Shown here piece after piece: positions 43,277 through 51,115 of a stretch of 51,297 nucleotides of DNA. Each line of letters starts with the position of its first letter. The first letter of the stretch is position 1. The stretch comes from an uncultured Prevotellaceae bacterium. GTDB lineage: Bacteria > Bacteroidota > Bacteroidia > Bacteroidales > Bacteroidaceae. The notes under the pieces were generated by a model, which saw only the letters and a program-made list of their open reading frames with translations, had not been told where the DNA came from and made no database searches. The stretch is taken from positions 1 to 51,297 of the forward strand of contig CAMHIS010000007.1 in the NCBI GenBank assembly GCA_946185285.1, in the 5' to 3' direction. Made by a program: the position numbers and the translations under genes.

Positions 43277-44575
43277 ATGATGAAGAAAAAGGTTTATAAG
43301 GCACATATCCTCTATACGAAGGAACCGGGCCGTTTCGAGGTGATGGAGAACGGCTATGTCGCTGTCGGCGCCGATGGGCGCGTGACAGGAGTGGCAGCTG
43401 ACCTGGCCTCTGTGCAACGCTCAGCGTGGCTGGAGGGCGACGGCGCTGAGGTCACGGATTTCGGCGACCGTCTGCTGATTCCGGCCATGAACGACCTCCA
43501 CGTGCATGCTCCGCAGTATCGCAATCAGGGTATTGCAATGGACTTGGAGCTGTTGCCCTGGCTCCAGCAGTACACCTTCCCCGAGGAAATGAAATTTGCA
43601 GATATGGGCTATGCCGGGCGGATGTACCGCCGCTTCGTGCGCGACCTGTGGCGCTTCGGCACCATGCGGGCCTGCGTGTTTGCCACCATCCATACCGGGA
43701 GTACCCGCCTGCTGATGCGACTCTTCCAGGAGGCTGGCATGGGGGCACTGGTGGGGAAGGTGGCCATGAACCGCAACTGTCCGCAGGGACTGTCGGAGAC
43801 GGTGGAGGATATGGTCAGGGGCTATGAAGAATTGATAAGCGACAGGCTTGAGGAGAAAAGCGACGGACTGGTGCGGCCTATCGTCACGCCACGCTTCGTC
43901 CCGTCGTGTACGCCCGAAATGCTCCGTGCCTGTGGCGAACTGGCAGCGAGGTATCACTTGCCGGTGCAGTCGCACCTCTCTGAGAACAAGGACGAAATGG
44001 CCTTGGTGAAGGAACTGGAGCCTGAGAGCACCTGCTACGGCGATGCCTACGACCGCTACGGACTCTTCGGACAGACGCCTACCGTCATGGCTCACTGCGT
44101 ATGGACTGAGGGCAAAGAACTGGAACTGATGAAACGGCGCGGAGTCATGGTGGCACACTGTCCTACGTCGAATTTCAACGTGGCATCGGGCATGGCACCC
44201 ATCCGGCAGTTCCTCGACGAGGGACTGCGCGTAGGACTCGGCAGCGACATCAGCGGCGGACACGACCTCAGCATCTTCCGAATGATGGTCTATGCCATCC
44301 AGGTGAGCAAGATGCACTACCAGCAGAATCACCAGCGGACGTTCCTTAGCCTCTCCGAGGCGTTCTGGCTGGCCACCAAGTCGGCGGGCAGCTTCTTCGC
44401 ACGGGTGGGGAGCTTCGAGCCTGGCTATGAGTTCGACGCACTCGTCATCGACGACAGCGAACTGAATCACGACAACTATTCGCTGCTGCAGCGACTGGAG
44501 CGCTACATCTATCTTGGCGACGACCGCCAGATTGAGCACCGCTTCTGTCGGGGAAAGGAAATATCTTGTCCTTGA
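43277..44575 (+). CDS. guaD: Guanine deaminase
   Basis: 432-residue cytosolic amidohydrolase that converts guanine to xanthine and ammonia in purine salvage. The metal-binding HxH sits in MNDLHVHAPQYRNQGIAMDL, further zinc ligands in VQSHLSENKDE and MAHCVWTEG, and the catalytic Asp in VGLGSDISGGHDLSIF. PAMNDLHVHAPQYRNQG and WLQQYTFPEE are typical of bacterial GuaD. Two adjacent ATGs (43277, 43280) are possible starts. Its stop is 2 bp from the stop of the convergent cytidylate kinase-like gene, with no terminator between. Confidence 0.9.
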   Translation: MMKKKVYKAHILYTKEPGRFEVMENGYVAVGADGRVTGVAADLASVQRSAWLEGDGAEVTDFGDRLLIPAMNDLHVHAPQYRNQGIAMDLELLPWLQQYTFPEEMKFADMGYAGRMYRRFVRDLWRFGTMRACVFATIHTGSTRLLMRLFQEAGMGALVGKVAMNRNCPQGLSETVEDMVRGYEELISDRLEEKSDGLVRPIVTPRFVPSCTPEMLRACGELAARYHLPVQSHLSENKDEMALVKELEPESTCYGDAYDRYGLFGQTPTVMAHCVWTEGKELELMKRRGVMVAHCPTSNFNVASGMAPIRQFLDEGLRVGLGSDISGGHDLSIFRMMVYAIQVSKMHYQQNHQRTFLSLSEAFWLATKSAGSFFARVGSFEPGYEFDALVIDDSELNHDNYSLLQRLERYIYLGDDRQIEHRFCRGKEISCP

Positions 44576-44577
44576 CC

Positions 44578-45216
44578 TTACCCGAGGTACTGCAGAATCA
44601 TATCGGCAATCTCCTCCTCGGTCTTGCCGTCGGCGGAGATGACGAGCTGATAGTTGCGGGTGTCGTAGCGCGAAGTGCCGGTGTACTTCCTCACGTAGTT
44701 TTCGCGCATCTTGTCTACCTGCTCAATGGTCTTGCGGGCCTCTTCCTCGGTCTTGCCCTGCTTGCGCGCTACGCGCGCCACGCGGTACTCCATCGAGGCC
44801 TGGATGAGGATGCTCAGGTGGTTGGGATGATAGCGGAACACGTGGAAACCGCTACGGCCGGCAACGACGCACGACTGCTCGACGGCGAGGTCCTGCAATA
44901 TCATCGTCTCGGTCTTGAACATCTCGTCGGTGGTCAGCAGGTCGGGCATCTCACCCCTCTTACGCTGGTAGTAGTCCATGCTCATGTCTGAGTCTATCTT
45001 CAGAATACGCTCAACCTCGGCCCACCAGCCGTGCTTGCGGCCCTTCAGGCGCTCAATCTCCTCAGTCGTGAGGTTGTACTTCTCCTGAAGGGCCTTGATG
45101 ACTGCCTTGTCGTAGTAGGGCACGCCTAACTTCTCTGCCAACAGGCGGCCTACCGTGCGACCGCCGCTTCCTAACTCACGGTTAATAGTGATTACAAATT
45201 GCTCGTTCTTGTTCAT
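44578..45216 (-). CDS. Cytidylate kinase-like P-loop protein
   Basis: 212 residues of the cytidylate-kinase-like family that is common in Bacteroidales beside, not instead of, Cmk. The P-loop-like start is ITINRELGSGGRTVGRLLAE, followed by KLGVPYYDKAVI. Later segments are SCVVAGRSGFHVFRYHPNHL and RKTIEQVDKMRENYVRKYTG, with the arginines expected for phosphate binding. The substrate is not certain. The ATG at 45214-45216 starts the conserved block; the longer frame overlaps the upstream cupin gene. It is 13 bp downstream of the cupin gene and probably co-transcribed. Confidence 0.82.
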   Translation of the reverse strand: MNKNEQFVITINRELGSGGRTVGRLLAEKLGVPYYDKAVIKALQEKYNLTTEEIERLKGRKHGWWAEVERILKIDSDMSMDYYQRKRGEMPDLLTTDEMFKTETMILQDLAVEQSCVVAGRSGFHVFRYHPNHLSILIQASMEYRVARVARKQGKTEEEARKTIEQVDKMRENYVRKYTGTSRYDTRNYQLVISADGKTEEEIADMILQYLG

Positions 45217-45229
45217 TGACTGCACTGTT

Positions 45230-45715
45230 TTACTCAAGCGGTATCTCAGGATGCTGTACGGCCAGGGGAACGTCTTTCTGTGACAGGTAGAACATATAGA
45301 GGATGACGGGCTTGGTGCCACGGTTCTCGCCGTGGTGGATGGTGTTCACCATCTCTACGACGGCCTCGCCCTCATGCACAACCTTCTCCTTGCCGTCCTG
45401 GCCGATAATCGTCAGCTCGCCCTGAACCAGTACTCCGTAGTTCATTACGGGGTGGTGGTGCCAGCCCAGCTTCTGGCCGGCGGGGAACACGTACTTCACG
45501 GCAACCAGCTCGGGGCGTCCCTCCAGATAGTCGGGCAGCTCCACGCCGTCCCAGCTCTGCGAGGTACGGATCAGTTCTTCACTCTTCACCGACTGGACGG
45601 GATTGTCTTCATTGGCCTTTGCTTCCCTGCAGCCCGTCGTGAAGACGGCTGTGCCGCATACGAGGGTGGCGGCGAGCACCCATGATTTCATTTGTCTCAT
45701 TGTCATTCTGTTCAT
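45230..45715 (-). CDS. Cupin-domain lipoprotein
   Basis: 161 residues. A signal peptide with lipobox FTTGC is followed by a single cupin at about 65-150: FPAGQKLGWHHHPVMNYGVL (metal-binding His cluster), VHEGEAVVEMVNTIHHGENR (second motif). Such proteins bind a metal and may act on or sense a small molecule; the substrate is unknown. Several in-frame ATGs lie near the start (45715, 45706, 45700, 45691); the first is taken, 33 bp after a good -7 box. Confidence 0.8.
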   Translation of the reverse strand: MNRMTMRQMKSWVLAATLVCGTAVFTTGCREAKANEDNPVQSVKSEELIRTSQSWDGVELPDYLEGRPELVAVKYVFPAGQKLGWHHHPVMNYGVLVQGELTIIGQDGKEKVVHEGEAVVEMVNTIHHGENRGTKPVILYMFYLSQKDVPLAVQHPEIPLE

Positions 45716-45747
45716 GTCTGCTTATGTGTGTTACGAAAAATCTGCTG

Positions 45748-45755
45748 CAAATATA
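45748..45755 (-). promoter_or_regulatory. -7 promoter box for cupin operon
   Basis: TATATTTG on the minus strand, a perfect TAnnTTTG followed by C, 32 bp upstream of the cupin ATG. Confidence 0.55.
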
Positions 45756-45847
45756 GACATTTTTTTTGAGATTATCAGCCTGTCGGGATAAAAATTTAAA
45801 AAAATGCCCCGAAATGTTAGAAACTACAGCAAAACTATTGTCATCTT

Positions 45848-45939
45848 TCTCCTTCTATCTCCTTCTATCTCCTTCTATCTTCATCTATCTCCTTCTATCT
45901 CCTTCTATTAACAAAGCAAGCGGAACTTGCGAAAGTTGA
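45848..45939. repeat. 10-bp tandem array with conserved 24-bp tail
   Basis: Six units of TCTCCTTCTA (one variant, TCTTCATCTA) at 45848-45907. After an 8-bp gap comes the tail (45916-45939, including GCAAGCGGAACTTGC, a 5-bp hairpin, and GCGAAAGTTGA). The tail matches 22 of 24 bases at 41813-41836. Confidence 0.85.
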
Positions 45940-45946
45940 GTTGTAA

Positions 45947-45997
45947 TTTTGTCTCAAAAGCGTTACCAAATTCATTTTTGTCTCATTTAAGAGACAA
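45947..45997. promoter_or_regulatory. Candidate operator: TTTTGTCTCA repeat and palindrome
   Basis: TTTTGTCTCA occurs at 45947-45956 and again at 45976-45985. The second lies in the palindrome TTGTCTC-ATTTAA-GAGACAA (45978-45997), 30 bp before the -7 box of the next gene. The position suits a regulator site; the regulator is unknown. Confidence 0.4.
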
Positions 45998-46026
45998 TTT
46001 TATAATGTAATATTAAATGTTATTAT

Positions 46027-46034
46027 TACCTTTG
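46027..46034 (+). promoter_or_regulatory. -7 promoter box for the 1580-residue secreted protein gene
   Basis: TACCTTTG, a perfect TAnnTTTG followed by C. The predicted leader is about 75 nt, longer than others in the window. Confidence 0.55.
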
Positions 46035-46116
46035 CGCCCGAATTTCAGCCTGCCTCCTGGTCGGGCGGCACAAAGGCAAAGAATAACAAACTAGAAAACA
46101 ACTCCTTAATTGTTAA

Positions 46117-49100
46117 ATGATGAAACGGATATTTACTTTTACAGTTTTGATGTTGGCGTTCGCGATGAACGCAGTGGCGTGGGAACCGGTGATCAAAGAG
46201 AAGCACTGGTTCGGAGAACATGAATTTTATGACTCGCCGCTTATCGGTCATGAAGACAAAACAGGTATTATTAAGGACAACACATTTCAATGGATTGGTA
46301 ATTGGACTTTGGACGCATCGTCACAATACCATGATCAAGGCAATGGCAAGATTGGCGAATATAAAGTAGTTGATATTAGTACGGTCTCTGAAGCCACTGC
46401 CGATGACCAGCATGCCCCGATGGAAAATGGTCAAAGAAAAGAAGAATATTGTATTGGTCTTGAAGCACGATGGATGAGTGGTTACGTTTCCTACCATCAA
46501 ACGACTGAAGAACAACTGCCAATTGGGACATACGCCCTGACTTACGACGTGATGAATGGTAACAGCGCCACGGCAAAAGCTCCATACGAGAATCGTTTCT
46601 ATGTTGAAGTGAATGGAAATAAGACCTATGATCCTCGCACGGAATGGATGAATGGGGGAACTAAATGGACTACGCACACAATAGTGTTTACCCTCAATAG
46701 TGCCGCACAGGTAAAAATCAATTTAGGATTTGCCATGGGAGATGGTTCAAATAATGATATAATGCAGGAGTATTCTCCAGCTTTGTATGTCAGCCATTTA
46801 AAGTTGGAACAAGTAAACAGTACAGTTGCTTCCGAAACGCATATCAATTGGAACGGAAGCTATATTGAGTCGATAAACGTTGTTAAAGGCTGGACGGGTA
46901 AGGAAGGAGACGAACGCCAATGCCCGAAAAAATCATTCTATTCTTGGCTTGACCACAAATTGCGCTTTAGTGTTGATGACATAAATAAATGGTATCTTGG
47001 TCGAAATGGTAAGCATGAGAATGTGCTAGGGCTGATGAACATGTCGGGCATTGATGCAGAGTTTACCATTCATGATTTGAAGGCTGGCGACAAATTCAAC
47101 ATAGAATACTATCGTCATGCCGTAGAAGTGAACGCAAACAATACTATATTTCCCACCTTAGTAAGTGGAAATGTTGATAAAGTCTCGTCTGGAAATGTCA
47201 TTGCAGGAGCAGATGCTAATGGATTAGTCTATTACACAATGTCAGGAAATGGCGATGTTACTATTAAGATTCCTCATAACACACTTATCCGTTCAGTAAC
47301 CATTGAGCATAACGACTATAAAAAGGCGACATACACGACAGAACCAATAACAAAAGATGGAAAGAAAGGTTATAAAACCACAATGACTGGTCCTGGCGTA
47401 TTGGAGGAGAAATATGGTGCTATTCCATATCTGACCATGCGATATGGCGCTATGAGCGACATGACCATTGTCAGAGACCTTGGAAACGGAGAGTTTGCTG
47501 CTTCATGTGTTATTGACGAGAACAACACCTTTAAGCCAGGCGATGACGGTGCCAAGTTTATGCTTCCGCATCGCAACATGACAGAGGAGCATTTGAAGGA
47601 TTGGTTTGCGGGAAAAGACTGGTCGGTTTTCACAGCCAATATAAAACAGGATGACGAGGGCAAGTGGATAAATGACCAAGCATCCCTTGTGCCATTATAT
47701 GGTTCATACTATTATTTCTTTCCTGAAGTGAGAGGGCAATTGAAAGTAAGATTCTATTGTGAAGGTAAGAATGAACACATGCCTTTCTGGAATAAGACTA
47801 CAGGCAGTCATGGCTTAGTTAGCCGAGACTCTAATGGCAGTGATATATATGAATATGAAGGAACGGTGCAAAAGGGTAATGTTTATTATCTTTGCTCGAA
47901 TCCGAATAACATCAGCCATGAGCATAATACTATCCGTCTCATATCCTATTCTTTCATTCCTGACTTTAGCATAGAGCCTCTTTACAAAGTAGTGAATAAC
48001 ACAACCGATATCGATGACAATGATCCAAGCAATAAGATTATAAAGGTTGCCGAAATATTAGGTGGTCCTTATACTCACATGAATACTGATAACCTTCAAG
48101 GCACATTTACCCGCAATACAGAGGTGATTAATAAGGTTCAGTGCCTTGGCAATGTGAAAAGTGCAAAAGTCAAGGTGTATACGGAAGGCGACAACCGTCA
48201 GTACTTGGGCTTCTCTGATATCAAATTTAGGAATGGTACTAACGCCAATGGCGAAGCCTATAATCCCGGTGGTGCTATTGTTGCTCATCTTAGTGATGAT
48301 TATGGTGAAGCTAACTTCGTGCTCACTATCGCCTACGATGCTGCCAATGCAAAATGGGGCACTGCAGAAGGCAAGGAAACCCGCGTGGCCAATACAGATG
48401 GTGGAATTGAAGTGAAGCGTTGGGACTTCTATTCAGGAAAGGGTGATTATGACTTCACTTCAGGCCAAAGAAAAAACGGGTGGGACATCGGAAAGTACGG
48501 CACTGCAGACGATGGTGACGTTAATCTATATGTAACCAATCCGGATGCCTGGAACAATAGGTCCAAACTCTTCAAGGAGGTCAACAAGGCCGACGGTCTG
48601 AAGGCTGATTGGCAGAACATGTACGTCAATATGGAGAAGAGTGAGGAACGCATCTTCAAGAGCGTCTACGACATGGAGGGCGACAATGCCGACATGATTC
48701 ACGAGACGGCCGGACTGGTGTTCCATGTGGGAGCCAACCAGTTGGGTATTTGGAATGAGAACCCCGACCCAGAGTCCTCTTTCCAGGACCGATATCTCGG
48801 CCTGATGAACGGTGGCAAGCTCGTTATTCCGAGACTGAAGCAGAACGACCGAGTGGTTATTAAGATGGGAAGCTACGGCAACTGCGATGCCAACATTGCA
48901 AATGAGCCAGCCACCATTAAGCTGACCAATGCTAAAGACGCTACAGGCACCCCGATTCCTGCTGACGCTGAATACGTCATCGGTGGATCTATACCCTATG
49001 ACGAAGATGCTACGGACGACGTGACGGTACCCCACGGCGAGTATCATTTCATTGTCAACCAAACCAGTACTGACGACAATACGGACTTTGCCATTGAGGT

Positions 49101-50859
49101 AACTGACAAAACCAAACTTCTGAAACTCTACTCCATCGAGATATATCGCAACGCTGCGAACGACAATGCCGACATCCTGACCGAGAACGAGTTGACGGGA
49201 CTTCCTGCAGAGGTAACCTTTACAGACAAGGATACTGAGACAACTAAGTACATTGGCGGCCATGTGAGGTATCACGGCTATCAGGAAAAATCAACATTCC
49301 ATGGAATTGACCAGGTACGCGGGAATCTTGTCCTTGGCACAGATAATGAAAAAAACAAATATACCGTCACCACTACTGAAGCAGAGCCTTACTGCACTGT
49401 CTCTGCCAAGGTGTCAAAGGGCGACTTCGGCTCATTCCGTGCCAAGATGGCCGTAAAGACCAAGGACGCAAGTAACACCTACGTCACCGACTATGTACCG
49501 GGAAGCCTGGCCGTGGGTTATCGCGAGACGAAACCATATCCTTACACCTGGGACTTCACCGACCTGAGAGGGTACGCCAATAGCCATATCAGCAGTGAAG
49601 AGAGTAACAACAATCTGCTTGACGGATATAAAGGCTGGGTAGAGAAAGGGAATTCCGTTTCAGCCATGCGGATTGCTCCAGCACAGGATCCTGGAGTCCT
49701 GTTCGCTAATGGCGGACAGCTCTATGCAAACGCCAAGATGTTCGAAGAGTCTGCCGGTATCGGCTTCAAGAGAGACGAAAGCCTATCGCTGAGCGAGCTG
49801 AAGGACTACGATGAGGGGCTGCAACTGCTCGAATACGGTCTGAAACTCGACTGCCCCAGCAACGAGTACCGACTGGTGATTCCGCAGGTAGACGCTAAAG
49901 CCGCCGTCTACGTCAGGGCAACTCCGCTTACTGGAGTTTCTTCAAAATTCTCCACCGACGGAACCTACGCTTATCCTTGGATAGAAAAGGCCACTGCCAG
50001 TGATGGCGACAAGATTTATGCAATCAAGAACGACGGTTCCAGCCCTGTTGACATCGAGCTTTGGCTCAACCACATGACCATCAGGAAGATTGCCGTGTCT
50101 ACCGAACAGGAGCATAAGAACCTCAACGTGAAGGGCTGGGCTACTGAGAGTCGTGACCATGATATTGATGCTTCGCTGACATCCTATATGACGGGTAAGG
50201 ACATTAAGACCTACATTGTGACTACCGTTAACTCAAAGGACAGGTATGCCACCTTGTACGATGTGAGCGACAAGCGGATGCCACTGGCTGATCGCGACGG
50301 CAGCGCAAATGCCTGCATTCTTTTCAACAACACGGACAAAGGTCCTTTGGACATCTTCGGAACCAACACGGGCTTCCACCTCTTTGTACCTGACATGCAT
50401 GACACAGAAAAAGAGACACCAGTAACGGGTAATCTGCTGAGAGCAAAGCTGACCTCAGGAGAAATGAGTGTTGGTGAAGGAAACACTGTTAACTATGTCT
50501 TCACATATCAGTATGTCAAGATAAATCCTGAGACGGGAGCGGTAATTAGCGGTGACAGGGAGAATGACGAGATGGCTTTCTACCGTCTGGGAACCCAAAG
50601 GACGGTAACGAGTAACGGTAATCAAGCCTACTTGCCTGTTTCAACGAGCGATGCGAGCAGAAGCGTTCTGTTCTATCTGAATTATGCAGGTGGCGAGAGT
50701 GACCCAACGGTAATTGATGCGCTACTGCCGACAGAACCGAAGGAGGCCGCAGAACCATTGCGCTATTACAACCTGAACGGCCAGCAACTTGACAGCAAGC
50801 CAAACCGAAGCGGCCTCTACATCGTGAACGGTAAGAAAAAGTTTATCAAGATTAAGTAA
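46117..50859 (+). CDS. Large secreted protein of unknown function with C-terminal sorting-type tail
   Basis: 1580 residues with the signal peptide MMKRIFTFTVLMLAFAMNAVA. No enzyme motif is recognised. Residues about 20-235 look like a beta-sandwich, possibly carbohydrate-binding (LPIGTYALTYDVMNGN, WTTHTIVFTLNSAAQVKINL). Similar beta-rich modules appear to repeat through the protein. The last 33 residues (LRYYNLNGQQ, then GLYIVNGKKKFIKIK) are a C-terminal tail common in secreted Prevotella proteins, resembling type IX secretion signals. Base use is AT-rich to about 48500 and GC-rich after it. A signal-codon hairpin (GCGTTC...GAACGC) is at 46156-46172. The gene lies 18 bp upstream of the small peptide gene, probably in one transcript. 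Confidence 0.65.
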   Translation: MMKRIFTFTVLMLAFAMNAVAWEPVIKEKHWFGEHEFYDSPLIGHEDKTGIIKDNTFQWIGNWTLDASSQYHDQGNGKIGEYKVVDISTVSEATADDQHAPMENGQRKEEYCIGLEARWMSGYVSYHQTTEEQLPIGTYALTYDVMNGNSATAKAPYENRFYVEVNGNKTYDPRTEWMNGGTKWTTHTIVFTLNSAAQVKINLGFAMGDGSNNDIMQEYSPALYVSHLKLEQVNSTVASETHINWNGSYIESINVVKGWTGKEGDERQCPKKSFYSWLDHKLRFSVDDINKWYLGRNGKHENVLGLMNMSGIDAEFTIHDLKAGDKFNIEYYRHAVEVNANNTIFPTLVSGNVDKVSSGNVIAGADANGLVYYTMSGNGDVTIKIPHNTLIRSVTIEHNDYKKATYTTEPITKDGKKGYKTTMTGPGVLEEKYGAIPYLTMRYGAMSDMTIVRDLGNGEFAASCVIDENNTFKPGDDGAKFMLPHRNMTEEHLKDWFAGKDWSVFTANIKQDDEGKWINDQASLVPLYGSYYYFFPEVRGQLKVRFYCEGKNEHMPFWNKTTGSHGLVSRDSNGSDIYEYEGTVQKGNVYYLCSNPNNISHEHNTIRLISYSFIPDFSIEPLYKVVNNTTDIDDNDPSNKIIKVAEILGGPYTHMNTDNLQGTFTRNTEVINKVQCLGNVKSAKVKVYTEGDNRQYLGFSDIKFRNGTNANGEAYNPGGAIVAHLSDDYGEANFVLTIAYDAANAKWGTAEGKETRVANTDGGIEVKRWDFYSGKGDYDFTSGQRKNGWDIGKYGTADDGDVNLYVTNPDAWNNRSKLFKEVNKADGLKADWQNMYVNMEKSEERIFKSVYDMEGDNADMIHETAGLVFHVGANQLGIWNENPDPESSFQDRYLGLMNGGKLVIPRLKQNDRVVIKMGSYGNCDANIANEPATIKLTNAKDATGTPIPADAEYVIGGSIPYDEDATDDVTVPHGEYHFIVNQTSTDDNTDFAIEVTDKTKLLKLYSIEIYRNAANDNADILTENELTGLPAEVTFTDKDTETTKYIGGHVRYHGYQEKSTFHGIDQVRGNLVLGTDNEKNKYTVTTTEAEPYCTVSAKVSKGDFGSFRAKMAVKTKDASNTYVTDYVPGSLAVGYRETKPYPYTWDFTDLRGYANSHISSEESNNNLLDGYKGWVEKGNSVSAMRIAPAQDPGVLFANGGQLYANAKMFEESAGIGFKRDESLSLSELKDYDEGLQLLEYGLKLDCPSNEYRLVIPQVDAKAAVYVRATPLTGVSSKFSTDGTYAYPWIEKATASDGDKIYAIKNDGSSPVDIELWLNHMTIRKIAVSTEQEHKNLNVKGWATESRDHDIDASLTSYMTGKDIKTYIVTTVNSKDRYATLYDVSDKRMPLADRDGSANACILFNNTDKGPLDIFGTNTGFHLFVPDMHDTEKETPVTGNLLRAKLTSGEMSVGEGNTVNYVFTYQYVKINPETGAVISGDRENDEMAFYRLGTQRTVTSNGNQAYLPVSTSDASRSVLFYLNYAGGESDPTVIDALLPTEPKEAAEPLRYYNLNGQQLDSKPNRSGLYIVNGKKKFIKIK

Positions 50860-50862
50860 GGA

Positions 50863-50869
50863 AAGGAGG
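50863..50869 (+). promoter_or_regulatory. Perfect Shine-Dalgarno site for small peptide gene
   Basis: AAGGAGG, 8 nt before the ATG at 50878. Such full matches are rare in this window and group, so strong translation of the peptide is likely. Confidence 0.8.
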
Positions 50870-50877
50870 ATACGAAA

Positions 50878-51048
50878 ATGAAAAAAACATATATTAAGCC
50901 AGATTCTCATGTCGTTATCGTCAGTCTCATGGGCTCGGTTCTAGAAAACCGTAAACTGGGGTCCAGTAGTGAGATAGCGGTAAGCATGTTTAGCCGCGAA
51001 GCACAGAACGACCGATTCGAAGACAACGACGACTACTGGGATTATTAG
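50878..51048 (+). CDS. 56-residue peptide with acidic aromatic C-terminus
   Basis: The peptide starts MKKTYIKPDSHVVIVSLMGS and ends DNDDYWDY. It has no cleavable signal peptide of normal length and no transmembrane helix; residues 11-22 are mildly hydrophobic. The C-terminal 12 residues are acidic with Tyr and Trp. From memory, small proteins starting MKKTYI-P...VV are widespread in Prevotella after genes for secreted proteins, without a known function. The Shine-Dalgarno site, the short 18-bp gap and the terminator 17 bp later support a real gene. It could be a secreted signal, a precursor peptide or a chaperone-like partner of the upstream protein (all inference). Confidence 0.75.
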   Translation: MKKTYIKPDSHVVIVSLMGSVLENRKLGSSSEIAVSMFSREAQNDRFEDNDDYWDY

Positions 51049-51064
51049 AAAGTTGAATACAAAA

Positions 51065-51094
51065 CGAGGGACTTCGCATGAGCGAAGTCCCTCG
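51065..51094. terminator. Bidirectional terminator hairpin
   Basis: CGAGGGACTTCGC-ATGA-GCGAAGTCCCTCG, a perfect 13-bp stem with a 4-nt loop. It lies between convergent genes, has AAAA on one side and a short T-rich run (AATTTGTT) on the other, and likely ends both transcripts. Confidence 0.85.
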
Positions 51095-51115
51095 AATTTG
51101 TTATAGGATAGGGGA

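Larger units (their letters stand above)
45716..46116. other. Intergenic region between divergent cupin and large secreted-protein genes
   Basis: 401 bp without a gene. In order it has the cupin promoter, a 10-bp tandem array with conserved tail, two TTTTGTCTCA repeats with a palindrome, and the promoter of the 1580-residue protein gene. Confidence 0.8.

Noticed and set aside
45848..45907. CRISPR array
   Set aside because: The units are 10 bp in direct tandem without spacers, and no cas genes are present.
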